A stretch of 64,000 nt of DNA from JANQMY01 sp965228775 (GCA_965228775.1 OZ245840.1:1178001-1242000); one strand, 5' to 3'; shown: positions 1 to 8,640, numbered from the stretch's first letter. Notes: a model not told the origin generated them from the sequence alone. Made by a program: numbers and translations.

Positions 1-214
1 GGAAGCCGAATGCCGAGGGCATATCCCGGTGGTCGGCCCCTGCCACCTCATGCAGGGCTGCTGTAGAAAGCCCCTCGCCCGGCAGGCTGGCATCCACTTG
101 AGGCACCCCTAAGGTGATGGGCGCATGCTCTGCCTCTTCCAGCACATGCGCTTGTCCTTCGATGGCCCCAATGCGGGCCTGCAAATCTGCCCGAATCTGT
201 TGACGCGACACCAC
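1..214 (-). CDS. imuA: ImuA (SulA/RecA-like SOS mutagenesis protein), 5' part only
   Basis: Only the first ~71 codons are in the window; the gene runs off the left edge. Reading down from a GTG at 214 (or the next GTG at 211) gives VVSRQQIRADLQARIGAIEG and later a LGVPQVDASLPGEGLSTAALHEV stretch broken here by its key residues: LGVP, LPGEGL and ALHEV, which are hallmarks of the ImuA family. ImuA works with ImuB and DnaE2 in SOS-induced translesion synthesis. An AAGGGG ribosome site lies just upstream of the GTG, and a perfect alphaproteobacterial LexA box lies 18 bases upstream of the start. imuB and dnaE2 would be expected next, outside the window. Identity is inferred from motifs in a short fragment. 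Confidence 0.75.
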   Translation of the reverse strand, partial: MVSRQQIRADLQARIGAIEGQAHVLEEAEHAPITLGVPQVDASLPGEGLSTAALHEVAGADHRDMPSAFGF

Positions 215-231
215 AGGCTTGCCCCTTAAAT

Positions 232-246
232 GTTCTTGTTTTGTTC
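232..246. promoter_or_regulatory. LexA (SOS) operator upstream of imuA
   Basis: Perfect GTTC-N7-GTTC (GTTC TTGTTTT GTTC). This direct repeat is the established LexA binding site in alphaproteobacteria. It sits directly before the imuA start on the minus strand, a position where imuA-imuB-dnaE2 operons are classically SOS controlled. The 215-479 gap holds nothing else I can identify apart from a promoter-like AT-rich stretch. Confidence 0.85.
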
Positions 247-479
247 TATTTTTTTGAGCCGGAAGAGTCAAGACCGGATATGCGCGCGCGAAAGTGACCG
301 AAAACCGCCCAAAAACCGGGCACAGAAGCCACTACCTGTGGCTGAAAAAACGCGAAACCCTCAAAAAACATGAGTTAACCATTTTTGTGACACAAACAGG
401 ACAAAAGAGCGCATAATAACTCTCTATAAAGAACAAACCCTCCAAACTGGCGGAAAGATCAGAAGGCGGGACAAACAGA

Positions 480-638
480 ATGCTGGAAACAGACGCGACT
501 TCGTATCAACACGAACCAGAAGAAGCGCTCGGGAATATGACGAAATTTGCAATCATTACAGGACTATCGCTGGGTGCCTGGGTTGCCTTGATCGGCATGG
601 TCACCACAGCGGCCTATGTGATCGACCGGATAATGTAA
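480..638 (+). CDS. Small single-pass membrane protein, 52 aa, unknown
   Basis: ATG at 480 to TAA at 636-638. An acidic, polar N-terminus (residues 1-20, rich in Glu) is followed by a Lys and one hydrophobic segment (about residues 23-47: FAIITGLSLGAWVALIGMV) and a short charged end. An AAGGCGGG stretch upstream can serve as ribosome site, and a strong intrinsic terminator follows 34 bases downstream, so it looks like a real monocistronic small gene. I do not recognise the family. Too short to be called by most gene finders. Confidence 0.55.
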   Translation: MLETDATSYQHEPEEALGNMTKFAIITGLSLGAWVALIGMVTTAAYVIDRIM

Positions 639-671
639 GACCCGCTGACCGATCACATGAACACGCGAATA

Positions 672-710
672 AATCAGCCGTCAGGTTTTCCTGGCGGCTG
701 ATTTGTTTTT
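672..710 (+). terminator. Rho-independent terminator
   Basis: Stem AATCAGCCG-TCAGG / CCTG-GCGGCTGATT around a TTTT loop, then TTTGTTTTT. Ends the 480-638 small gene. Confidence 0.85.
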
Positions 711-791
711 GCCCCTACCCGCGACTCAAATGTAGCAAAACAAACCGATCAGCGTTAAAGTTGTCCACACTATTTCCTCAGGGGACGGACG

Positions 792-1307
792 ATGCATATC
801 TTGATCGGGATTATCGGAGCGATTGTGGCAATCGTTTTCTTTGTCTATCGCCTCACTTACGTGGCGCGCGAAGGTCAGGAAGTGATTTCAGACGCCAAGG
901 GCTTCGTCCGCCGTCAACGCTGGAATGCCAGACACCGCCACAATCCGCTAGACGATATCGAAGATCCGCGCGAAATCGGCGTGCTGCTCATGACGGAAAT
1001 CGCCAAATACAAAGGCGCTCTCACGGCGGCACAGCAGAAAAAAATCGCGGAACTCGCGCAGCATCATTTCCAAATCCCTCAAGCGGATGTGGACGACATG
1101 ATCGCCCATGTGGCCTTCGCCACCAAAGATCTCACTGATGTGGACAACGTGCTGCACAAGGTCCTGCGCCCGCTGCACAATACACTCAATGATCAGGAAA
1201 AAGGCGACCTGGTTGCCATGCTTCAGGCTGTTGCCGCCGTCGATGGCGACCCGACCACCGAACAACTGCATCTCATCGGCCGCACGCAGGATAAGTTACT
1301 GAGCTGA
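792..1307 (+). CDS. Membrane-anchored TerB-like protein
   Basis: 171 aa. One N-terminal transmembrane segment (about residues 2-22) is followed by a basic stretch and then an all-helical region (about 60-168) that resembles the TerB/DjlA-N fold: LLMTEIAKYKGALT, an acidic D-DM, then EKGDLVAMLQAVAAVDGD. TerB-like domains bind metal or act as envelope scaffolds; the actual role here is unknown. Start is an ATG preceded by AGGGGACGG. It stands alone between the 480-638 gene and the secreted protein at 1450. Confidence 0.6.
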   Translation: MHILIGIIGAIVAIVFFVYRLTYVAREGQEVISDAKGFVRRQRWNARHRHNPLDDIEDPREIGVLLMTEIAKYKGALTAAQQKKIAELAQHHFQIPQADVDDMIAHVAFATKDLTDVDNVLHKVLRPLHNTLNDQEKGDLVAMLQAVAAVDGDPTTEQLHLIGRTQDKLLS

Positions 1308-1449
1308 CTGGCGATCAACGCTAACCTGATACACTTTGGGACAAAGTTCTTCTTTCCCGGCAAACCTCCCATACAATTCACACTTACCTTCCTCTTCGAC
1401 CACGTGCGGACCATGTCCTCCCGCACGAAATAGAAAACAGAGGGATCAA

Positions 1450-1800
1450 ATGAAAACGACTTTACTTGCGGCGGTGATTGCGGTTTTCACCTTCGGCCTT
1501 GCGCCCATGAGCGGCGCTTCGGCAGGCGAATGGCGGCTCGACCCGCGCAAATGCCCCGACCTGCGTGAAGACTATCGCGACTCGCGCGTCACCTGGAGCC
1601 GGCGCGATGCGCGGGAAGACCGCCGCGACCGGCGCGTGACCAACTGCCCTGCCCGCGCCTGGGTCTATGTGCCAAGCCGCTTCGAATATTTTGCCAAGAA
1701 ACCGGTCCATCCCGGTGTTGTGGCCATCTATACCGGACCGAAAGGTTACTACCGCCGCCATGATGGACGCGACATCGCAATCAAAGTGGTGGTGTATTAG
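1450..1800 (+). CDS. Small secreted basic protein, unknown
   Basis: 116 aa with a clear Sec signal peptide (MKTTLLAAVIAVFTFGLAP, cleavage near ASA-GEW at residue ~24). The mature part is rich in Arg and Asp (repeated DRR/DAR pairs around residues 40-62) and contains two cysteines that could pair. The ATG at 1450 was chosen over upstream in-frame starts because it places the signal peptide at the N-terminus and is preceded by AGAGGGATC. I do not recognise a family; the Arg/Asp-rich periplasmic composition recalls RcnB-like proteins, but I see no diagnostic motif. Confidence 0.6.
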   Translation: MKTTLLAAVIAVFTFGLAPMSGASAGEWRLDPRKCPDLREDYRDSRVTWSRRDAREDRRDRRVTNCPARAWVYVPSRFEYFAKKPVHPGVVAIYTGPKGYYRRHDGRDIAIKVVVY

Positions 1801-1817
1801 ACTGAAATTTCTCTTGC

Positions 1818-1859
1818 TCATCCCGGACAAGCGACCAGAGGTCGCGCAGATCCGGGATC
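1818..1859. repeat. Short palindromic intergenic repeat
   Basis: TCATCCCGGA at 1818-1827 pairs with TCCGGGATC at 1851-1859, enclosing a second hairpin GCGACC/GGTCGC. It shares the TCAT-CCnGG / GGATC theme with the longer elements at 1957-2060 and 11535-11726. The 1801-2081 gap contains only such repeats. Confidence 0.6.
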
Positions 1860-1956
1860 TCGAGTTCTAACCGCAAAATCCCGGCTCGCACCCCTTATTT
1901 GAGATTGGGGCGCCACCGGGACGAGCGGAAAGAGACACCCGTAGCGGTACTTCGGT

Positions 1957-2060
1957 TGTCATCCCCGAAAACGCCTTGCGTTTATCGGGGATCCAGTAAC
2001 CACAGCATTCCGCTAGAAATACTCGGCATTACTGGATCCCCTCATTCGAGGGGATGACAA
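1957..2060. repeat. Long nested palindromic intergenic element
   Basis: TGTCATCCCCGA (1957-1968) and TCGGGGATCCAGTAA (1985-1999) form the left arm. TTACTGGATCCCC (from 2030) and GGGGATGACAA (to 2060) form the right arm. The whole thing is one large palindrome made of two hairpins. It lies between the 1450-1800 gene and the 3' end of the minus-strand P450, so it could act as a bidirectional terminator or as a mobile repeat. Confidence 0.7.
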
Positions 2061-2081
2061 TAAAATGAAGAGGCCAGTCTT

Positions 2082-3236
2082 TTAAGCCACAGCCACCGGC
2101 AGTTTGCGGCGCCCCCATAAAAAGAACGGCTTGATGCGTTCGCCTGCACTCTCCAGGGTCAAGCCGGGCAAACGCTGTGCCAACACTTGAAGCGCCAAGC
2201 GTGCCTCCAAACGCGCAAGCTCCGCCCCCAGACAAAAATGGATACCCAGCCCGAAAGCCATGTGACGTGCTGCCGGCCGGTCTAGCGAAAAAACATCCGG
2301 GTCCGGAAATATTTCCGCATCACGGTTGGCCGCCGCATAATGCAGCATGACTTTGGTGTTTTCCGGAATGGTCACCCCATGCAGGGTGACGTCCCGCGTG
2401 GTGGTTCGATAGAGCCCCAATACCGGTGGATCGAACCGCAGACTTTCTTCGATCGCCGTATCGATCAAAGACGGGTCCGCGGCAACCCTTTCCCACAGCT
2501 CTCTGCGTTCAAGCAGACGCCACACACAATTGGTGATCAGCGAGGTGGTGGTTTCATTACCGCCCACAAGAAGCTGATTGATGACACTCAATATCTGAGC
2601 ATCGGGCAAGGGCTTCCCCTCCCGGCGCACATTCACCAGCATGGTGATCAGATCATTTGGCGGCGTCTCCATCGCCCGCCTTTCTTCAATTTGCCGACGC
2701 TGATAATCCGTCAATGCCTGAAGTTTCGCAGCCCATGGGGTTGGGTCCTCCGCGCCCATGGCCTCGACAGAGGCATCCGACCAATCCTTGAACAGATGAA
2801 TATCTTCTTCCGGCACCCCAAGCAGTTCAGAAATGATGATCACAGGCAAGGGAAAGGCGTAGTCGTCATGAATGTCAATCTGACTTCCATCCGCCACCTT
2901 ATCAAGCAAGTCATGTGCGAGGCGTTCGATGCGCGGCGCCAGGTCCCCTATGGCGCCGGGCGTGAAAGCCGGTTGCACCAAACGGCGATAGTAAGTGTGT
3001 TGCGGCGGGTTCGACAGCATCCCCGCAGGCTGCGTGAAACTGGGCCCCTGCCCCCATTCGCTGGAGTAAGTCTCCCCATCGCGCAACGCCGCTTCCACAT
3101 CCGCATATCGCGACAATGTGTAGAACGGCGGATCGTGATCTTCCAGATAGTGCACCGGCGCTTGCGCATGCAGCCATTGATAGTTCGACGACGGATCATC
3201 CATGGTCTTCGTTGAGAACGGACTGTAACCTGTCAT
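2082..3236 (-). CDS. Cytochrome P450
   Basis: 384 aa soluble bacterial class I P450. The I-helix GGNETT, the K-helix E-x-x-R (EESLR), the PDxFSLDRPA region and the haem loop FGLGIHFCLG with Cys about 335 are all present, so it should be a catalytically competent haem-thiolate monooxygenase needing ferredoxin. The ATG at 3236 (MTGYSPF) is chosen because it follows GGAAGGCTT; further upstream codons look non-coding. It begins the minus-strand group with the MAPEG protein, a small membrane protein and a SnoaL-like protein. Substrate unknown; the neighbouring SDRs suggest oxidation of an alicyclic or terpenoid-like alcohol. Confidence 0.92.
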   Translation of the reverse strand: MTGYSPFSTKTMDDPSSNYQWLHAQAPVHYLEDHDPPFYTLSRYADVEAALRDGETYSSEWGQGPSFTQPAGMLSNPPQHTYYRRLVQPAFTPGAIGDLAPRIERLAHDLLDKVADGSQIDIHDDYAFPLPVIIISELLGVPEEDIHLFKDWSDASVEAMGAEDPTPWAAKLQALTDYQRRQIEERRAMETPPNDLITMLVNVRREGKPLPDAQILSVINQLLVGGNETTTSLITNCVWRLLERRELWERVAADPSLIDTAIEESLRFDPPVLGLYRTTTRDVTLHGVTIPENTKVMLHYAAANRDAEIFPDPDVFSLDRPAARHMAFGLGIHFCLGAELARLEARLALQVLAQRLPGLTLESAGERIKPFFLWGRRKLPVAVA

Positions 3237-3255
3237 GACCTGAAGCCTTCCATTG

Positions 3256-3660
3256 CTATTCCGCGAACAGGCGCGGCACGATGAAGTAATAGAGCCCCGC
3301 CACACTCATGATCGACAGAAGAAGAAATGTGGTCTGCGCGCCGAACAAGCGGGCATAGGTCGCCCCCGGATTGGTGGACAGCCCCCAGGCATGGGCAAGC
3401 CGCGCAATCACCAAAGTGATCCCTAGTGCATGCACCCAAAGCACCGGTACGCCGCTCATCTCCACCATCAACAACAGGAGAAGCGCCATCGGCACGTTTT
3501 CGACGAAATTTGCCTGAACCCGCAGCACCGTCTTCGGTTTCCAATCCGGCAGTTTCGCGGCGTTGACATTTGCCCGCGACACTTGGATAGCCAGCGCCAC
3601 AAGCAGTAGGCCCAACAGGCTCGCATAGAAAAACGTCACCGGAACAATCACACCATTCAT
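3256..3660 (-). CDS. MAPEG family membrane protein
   Basis: 134 aa with four predicted transmembrane helices. The motif RVQANFVENVP (about residues 47-57) is the family signature of MAPEG proteins, whose members include microsomal glutathione transferases and leukotriene synthases. Bacterial members of this size usually have no assigned substrate. An ideal GGAGG lies 8 bases before the ATG. It is 19 bases upstream of the P450 start in transcription order and so very likely co-transcribed with it. Confidence 0.85.
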   Translation of the reverse strand: MNGVIVPVTFFYASLLGLLLVALAIQVSRANVNAAKLPDWKPKTVLRVQANFVENVPMALLLLLMVEMSGVPVLWVHALGITLVIARLAHAWGLSTNPGATYARLFGAQTTFLLLSIMSVAGLYYFIVPRLFAE

Positions 3661-3681
3661 GGATGGTCCTCCACTTTATGG

Positions 3682-3921
3682 TCAGGCGAGGAACGATGCC
3701 CCCAGCGACAACAAACCCAGGGTCAAAACGGTGAGCCCGATGTAGGAATATTGGTCGAGCCACCAAAGGCCAAACGCTTCGGGCGTGCCCGGCGGCGCGG
3801 TCGGCACATCTCCCCGGCGCAATTGGCGCGGCAGACCGTTCACGGACAAGATCATTGTACCCATCCAGCAAAAAGCCAGGCCCAATATGATCAACAGATC
3901 GGTCCAAAGTTCGGGTGTCAT
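3682..3921 (-). CDS. Small two-TM membrane protein, unknown
   Basis: 79 aa with hydrophobic segments at about residues 7-27 and 57-77 and a short soluble loop containing PTAPPGTPEAFGLW between them. It sits between the MAPEG gene and the SnoaL-like gene with short gaps on both sides, indicating an operon member. I do not recognise the family. Confidence 0.6.
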   Translation of the reverse strand: MTPELWTDLLIILGLAFCWMGTMILSVNGLPRQLRRGDVPTAPPGTPEAFGLWWLDQYSYIGLTVLTLGLLSLGASFLA

Positions 3922-3930
3922 CGGTCGGCC

Positions 3931-4521
3931 TTATGGCACAAGAAGTTCGCGGCGGTGATAGACAAGATCGTCCCGATTCTGATGACTGGCCAGATGCGGC
4001 GGCACATCCGGCATGCCGATGGAACTGGGCGATTCGATGCGCTGCCAGTCGGTGGTTGCCTTGCGGCACGCTATTTTCCAGCGGCCATGACGCCGTTCGA
4101 ACCGGTCCATGTAGCGGCCCCCCACCCAAAAATCCATTTCCGTATCGAACGCCATGGGTCCCGCTTTGGGATCGCTCTTAGGGCGCATCCGGTGAAACGC
4201 CGTGAAGTAAGCTTCAGTAAACGCCAAATCGTCACTTTCCAGCTCCACAAAGATATTGCCGAGCTGGTGGTGCGTGCGCGTATGTGTCGACAACACCCCT
4301 AATGCAAAGGACACAAAGTCACCGGGCTTGTCCGGTGTAGATGGAAGGGACGGGTCGCTGCTCGGCCCCTTAAAGCCGTGTTCATGCTGGCTGCCGGGAT
4401 GGAAGACACTGCGGATGAGCGCTTCATCCATGTGATCGATGCCCCGGCAATAGGTCATGATCACTTCGGTGATCTTTTGTTTGTGGACAAGCTCGCGCAG
4501 CTCTTCTGCTGATGGATCCAT
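3931..4521 (-). CDS. SnoaL-like / NTF2-fold protein
   Basis: 196 aa. The N-terminal part (ELVHKQKITEVIMTYCRGID-x-MD) and the C-terminal GRYMDRFERRHGRWKI are typical of the SnoaL-like group, which includes small dehydratases, cyclases and isomerases such as those in steroid and bile-acid metabolism. An internal His/Tyr/Asp set (MTY, HTRTHH) is compatible with a catalytic pocket but I cannot assign the reaction. ATG at 4521 has GGAGG 10 bases upstream; a GTG at 4530 is too close to that site. Divergent to the SDR at 4651, sharing a 130-base promoter region. Confidence 0.8.
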   Translation of the reverse strand: MDPSAEELRELVHKQKITEVIMTYCRGIDHMDEALIRSVFHPGSQHEHGFKGPSSDPSLPSTPDKPGDFVSFALGVLSTHTRTHHQLGNIFVELESDDLAFTEAYFTAFHRMRPKSDPKAGPMAFDTEMDFWVGGRYMDRFERRHGRWKIACRKATTDWQRIESPSSIGMPDVPPHLASHQNRDDLVYHRRELLVP

Positions 4522-4650
4522 TCTTTGCACGCCTCCCCGCGTTTGTGTTTTTTCTGCACGGGTAACCCCGTGACGAGTCCGTGATCCGTTGTTCAGACCA
4601 TTCCAATTCTCTGTATACTATCAAAAAACAAACATTGGGAGAGATTGCCT

Positions 4651-5550
4651 GTGACTGTTTCCCTCAAAGGCAAACGGGCCCTTGTCACCGGCGCCGCCGT
4701 CGGCATCGGACCAGCCTATGCACATGCGCTTGCGGCTGAAGGTGTGGACATTGCCGTTTGCGACATCCGCCCAGAGATCATGGACGTGCCCGCGCAACTG
4801 GAGAACAAGGGCGTGCATGCCTTTGCAATGGTTGCTGATGTGTCCAGCGCGCAGGATGTGCACCGCTTTGTTGACGAAACAATCAAGGCTTTGGGTGGCA
4901 TCGACATCCTCATCAACAATGCCGGCAATTGCCGCACAAGCCTGGCGGATGACGATCTGGACAAAACTCTGGACGATTACGAGCACATGGTCGGCACCAA
5001 CTTGAAGGGCGAATTCCTGATGGGCCGCGCTGTGATCGAGCAAATGCTGAAGCAAGGACGCGGCGGCGAGATCGTCAATATTGCCACGGACCATATGTTC
5101 ACCTGCGGATCACCCCACGATCAGTGTCCGAAAAACCCTAATTGTCCGTGGGCGGACGCCCGCCGCCCTACCAGCGGTGGCCATGTGATGGATATCTACG
5201 ACGCCTCCAAATGGGGGCTCAATGGTCTTATGTTCGCTTGGGCCCAAGCATTGCGGCCCCATGGCATTCGCGTCAACGGCATGTGCATGGGCGCCACCGA
5301 TTCCTGGATGATCCGGGATTTCTTCAAATTCCCGCAAACGCCAGGAGAGGAAACCGAGGAACAAAAACAGGAAATCGCCACCTGGATGGCCAAGGAAGAC
5401 GTGGCACAAGTGCTCATCGACCTCCTGAAAGAAGGACCCGGCGGGCGCAACGCCAACAACATCAATTTATGCGTGGGACGGCCGCCTAAGCTGGAGCCAC
5501 CTTTGCCGCTTCTGTATCTCAAGGAGGAGGCACTTCATGGCACATCTTGA
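4651..5550 (+). CDS. Short-chain dehydrogenase/reductase (SDR)
   Basis: 299 aa classical SDR-type Rossmann enzyme. The cofactor motif TGAAVGIG (TGx3GxG) is at about residues 13-20, D-I at the end of beta2 favours NAD(H), NNAG follows, and the active-site YDASKW carries the Y-x3-K pair with a long insert before it (two Cys, SPHDQCPKNPNCPW). GTG at 4651 is preferred to TTG at 4645 because GGGAGAG is 7 bases before the GTG. It overlaps the next SDR by 14 bases. Mycofactocin-like or carveol/steroid dehydrogenases share the long insert; substrate unknown. Confidence 0.88.
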   Translation: MTVSLKGKRALVTGAAVGIGPAYAHALAAEGVDIAVCDIRPEIMDVPAQLENKGVHAFAMVADVSSAQDVHRFVDETIKALGGIDILINNAGNCRTSLADDDLDKTLDDYEHMVGTNLKGEFLMGRAVIEQMLKQGRGGEIVNIATDHMFTCGSPHDQCPKNPNCPWADARRPTSGGHVMDIYDASKWGLNGLMFAWAQALRPHGIRVNGMCMGATDSWMIRDFFKFPQTPGEETEEQKQEIATWMAKEDVAQVLIDLLKEGPGGRNANNINLCVGRPPKLEPPLPLLYLKEEALHGTS

Positions 5551-6307
5551 GAACAAAACGGCCATCGTTACGGGCGCCTATCAGGGCATCGGGCAAGCGG
5601 TTTCAGACCTTTTGCAAAACCAAGGCGCAAACATCGTTGCCATAGACGAACAGCCTGAGGTCGAAGAGAAAGCAAGCGAAACCCTGCTTGGCCTGCAGGC
5701 AGACGTTTCCAAACGCGAAGATGTGGAACGGATTGTCGCCACCACCCTCGACCGGTTCGGCAGCATCGACATCCTGGTGAACAATGCAGCCCATTGGCGC
5801 CCCACTCCTGTGACCTCATCGTGGGAACAAGCGCTCGCCGATTGGGATTACATCATGGATACCAATCTCAAAGGCGTCTTGATGTTGTCGCGGGCCTGCA
5901 TTCCTCACCTCAAAGCCGGCGGCGGTCACATCATCAATATGAGCGCCTATTACGTGCTGCCCGCCAAAGGGCCAGGCACCAACTCTCCGATGACGGATCT
6001 CTACAACGCATCCAAATGGGCGCTGAACGGATTTACCGACGCTTGGGCTCATCAGCTGGCGGACGATGGTGTACAGGTGAACGCCATCTGCATGGGGGCC
6101 ACCGACACACCCATGTTGCGCAGCGCCTTTCCCGGCGGTGAGCTGCCGGCAGAATTCGCAGCGAACGTGATCAAAGCCGAGGACATCGCCCAGCTCGTTC
6201 TCGACATTATCGACGATGGCCGTACCGGCGAAAACATCGGCGCGTTCGCGGGCGAGCCCGTGACCCTCCCGCCCCGCCAACCCACCCACAAGCGGATTAC
6301 GGGATAG
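5537..6307 (+). CDS. Short-chain dehydrogenase/reductase (SDR)
   Basis: 256 aa. TGAYQGIG near residues 12-19, NNAA, and YNASKW (catalytic Tyr-x3-Lys). Acidic residues at the end of beta2 (AIDEQ) suggest NAD(H). An excellent AAGGAGGAGG site lies before the ATG, which overlaps the end of the previous SDR by 14 bases, so translation is coupled. The two SDRs share an MDxYDASKWGLNG / DLYNASKWALNG region and a xxCMGATD motif and are likely paralogues acting on related substrates, probably alcohols produced by the nearby P450s. Confidence 0.9.
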   Translation: MAHLENKTAIVTGAYQGIGQAVSDLLQNQGANIVAIDEQPEVEEKASETLLGLQADVSKREDVERIVATTLDRFGSIDILVNNAAHWRPTPVTSSWEQALADWDYIMDTNLKGVLMLSRACIPHLKAGGGHIINMSAYYVLPAKGPGTNSPMTDLYNASKWALNGFTDAWAHQLADDGVQVNAICMGATDTPMLRSAFPGGELPAEFAANVIKAEDIAQLVLDIIDDGRTGENIGAFAGEPVTLPPRQPTHKRITG

Positions 6308-6546
6308 TTATCCGTCTCATTCTGTCCGAACCGTTGCCATGCACTGCTCGGTAATCGAGGACCACCACAATCGCAGCCAAATGATACATTTGCGCTAATG
6401 CAAGCAGCCATCGGTATTGGGAAGAGCCAGCAGCACCGAAAATCGCAACATAGTTTGAGTTGCGTTGAAAAAAGATTCAGTCTTTGATTGAATAACCTTT
6501 TTCGAGCTTTTGTGGGGCGACAGATTTAAGTGCTTGGGTCAGAGTT

Positions 6547-8175
6547 TTGGGGGCAACAGTGCTGCAGATTATTACCGTACCCGGCACTACCGGGCTGAGT
6601 GGCCGAGAATTTGGTAGGCAATGGTGGACAGCAGATGGGATTCTGAGTTCACGATTGCGAGAACTCTTCGCATCAGATGACTTCCTATTCGAAGCCATTG
6701 AGTGGGATGGAAAAAACTCCACAGGCGACCGCTCAAAGGCAACAGAACGACTACGATCATGTATCTTGGAAACCGAAGATGAAGTAAGAAACGTCATAAT
6801 TGCACATAGTCACGGCGGCAACGTAGCGCTGAATGCCTACTACGATCTAGCCGTGCCTCAACGCTCAGTCGACAAAATCATCACGATTGGCACGCCATAT
6901 TTCGCCTACTATGGTCAATCACTTCGCAAACGAATGCGAATACTATTCGGGCGGGTAATTAGACTCGCTGCCCAAATGTTCGTGTTCCTACCGATCTTTT
7001 CTGGAGTCCTTCTTTTGGCCGGACTCGCTTGGCAAATGCTAACAAGCAACTCACATTTGACGCCCCACGTCCCGGCGCTAAAACTTCTGCACGAAAACTA
7101 CATTTCGCTAACTTTTGTAGTTGTATCGATTGTGGTCGGCTGGGTGCTGGCCTTTTGTGCCATGGTGTTTTTTGATGATTTGGTTGATTTTTTCACTCGA
7201 AAATCCGAAATCGCGCGACGGATAAAAGACTATCTGCAGTTCAGCCGACTATCAGATGCTGAGTTTCGGACAGTGTTCCCGATATATCATCGGCAAGACG
7301 AAGCCATAAACCTGCTAAGCAAAGGTTCTCCCTACAGCATAGCCCAAGTAAGAATCCACATTCTCATTTATCTAGTGGTTGCGGCCGTTTTGGCGGGAAC
7401 AGTTGAATTGCTGATTACTGCGGGCACAGACTGGAGCTTCATGGACGCCGTTCAGTTTACAGTTGTCAGCGCAGTCAACCTTGATCAGCAATTCCTTTTA
7501 GCAACTACTGTCGTTGTGATTTGGATGGTGGCAGTTTTTGTCCTCGCAAACGTTCTCCGTTTCCTTCTCCGGAGTTCCATTCGAGCATTCTTAGTATACG
7601 CATGGAGAGTGCTAGTTCTTGGCATGTCATTCAGCGACCCAAGGGGAATTGAGGTCTGGGCATACCCGAAATACACGACTTATGATGAGGACGTCGATGG
7701 GTGGAATCCTTTGCCTTCAGATATAGAGCGCCTCATTTGTCGCCTTGGAGATAGTCGGGCCGCAGAAGCCAACAAAGCATTCCGCAGTCATCTCTTTGCG
7801 AAAAAACAACCAGTATCAAATAGCCTTTTCTCCGTCGTATCTGCACTTCTATCAGGAAGACAACTGGTACACAATTCATACATGCCTCTTGATGAGACGG
7901 AAAGACTGGGTAAATCCGATGGATGTCCTCCGGAAGACATCGTCATTCGTCTGATCGCTTATATTTTGCATATTGAGTGCGGTATCGAGCTCTCTAACAA
8001 GTTCCAAGAAGATGAAACATTCGAAACCGCTCGCAGTGCTTATGATGAAATCACGAGAAATCTGAAGCGACCGAGGCATGACGATACTCCATCAGGAAAC
8101 GGAGAAATTGGAAATGACGGAGTCAAAACAAGACTATTCAAATCGTTTTTCAGTCGTGCCGAATCAAATGCATGA
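6547..8175 (+). CDS. Membrane-embedded alpha/beta-hydrolase-like protein
   Basis: Up to 542 aa. The N-terminal ~135 residues look like a lipase-type alpha/beta hydrolase: VPGTTG near the start, nucleophile elbow AHSHGGN (Ser ~88), and GTPYF after it. Hydrophobic segments follow at about 140-164, 187-210, 270-292 and 318-340 with a soluble C-terminal third, so it is an inner membrane protein with a cytosolic esterase-like head. Start is TTG 6547 or GTG 6559 (GGGGG before the latter). The DNA is visibly AT-richer than its neighbours and codon use is less biased, suggesting acquisition. The 6308-6546 gap shows nothing specific. Function unknown. Confidence 0.65.
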   Translation: MGATVLQIITVPGTTGLSGREFGRQWWTADGILSSRLRELFASDDFLFEAIEWDGKNSTGDRSKATERLRSCILETEDEVRNVIIAHSHGGNVALNAYYDLAVPQRSVDKIITIGTPYFAYYGQSLRKRMRILFGRVIRLAAQMFVFLPIFSGVLLLAGLAWQMLTSNSHLTPHVPALKLLHENYISLTFVVVSIVVGWVLAFCAMVFFDDLVDFFTRKSEIARRIKDYLQFSRLSDAEFRTVFPIYHRQDEAINLLSKGSPYSIAQVRIHILIYLVVAAVLAGTVELLITAGTDWSFMDAVQFTVVSAVNLDQQFLLATTVVVIWMVAVFVLANVLRFLLRSSIRAFLVYAWRVLVLGMSFSDPRGIEVWAYPKYTTYDEDVDGWNPLPSDIERLICRLGDSRAAEANKAFRSHLFAKKQPVSNSLFSVVSALLSGRQLVHNSYMPLDETERLGKSDGCPPEDIVIRLIAYILHIECGIELSNKFQEDETFETARSAYDEITRNLKRPRHDDTPSGNGEIGNDGVKTRLFKSFFSRAESNA

Positions 8176-8266
8176 GTCTCATCAGATAAGATCTCACATG
8201 ACATTTGCAAACAACTCTTCATCGCCGCCTTTCAGATAAAAGTCGGTAGCTACAGCATGATGGCGA

Positions 8267-8557
8267 TCAATGATCCGACGCTTTCAGTGCCTCTAGTTTT
8301 TCACGCGCTGCGTCTTTGTCTTTGAACCAAAGATCATTCAAATCCAGAAAGGCTTGGGCATCGCCCGGCAGATCGGACTCGGAATAGATCGCCGCCACGG
8401 GACAGGCCTCGACGCACACGGCGCAGTCGATACATTCGGTGGGATGGATAAACCTCATACGGTCTTCATCATCCGCATAGATACAATCCACCGGACAGAC
8501 GGCCACACAGGACTCGTCCTTCACATCCACACAAGCGTCTGTAATCACATAAGTCAT
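8267..8557 (-). CDS. 7Fe (3Fe-4S/4Fe-4S) ferredoxin
   Basis: 96 aa. MTYVITDACVDVKDESC begins the mature ferredoxin; the pattern C-x7-C-x3-CPVDC followed by C-x2-C-x3-CP is that of FdxA-type seven-iron ferredoxins. Such ferredoxins can feed electrons to P450s. The ATG at 8557 fits the family N-terminus; upstream codons do not. It is transcribed divergently from the P450 at 8641 over an 83-base gap, so it may be its redox partner. No ferredoxin reductase is encoded nearby. Confidence 0.9.
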   Translation of the reverse strand: MTYVITDACVDVKDESCVAVCPVDCIYADDEDRMRFIHPTECIDCAVCVEACPVAAIYSESDLPGDAQAFLDLNDLWFKDKDAAREKLEALKASDH

Positions 8558-8640
8558 TGTTGAAAAATTTAAATCCGTTGGCAGTGCTTCAGACGGTGCT
8601 ATCATAGTCAGCACATAACAACCGAGCAATGAGGTGACGC

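Noticed and set aside
2340..3215. 291-codon plus-strand frame opposite the P450
   Set aside because: It is the shadow of a strongly supported P450; composition is rich in Arg/His/Gln and shows no domain.
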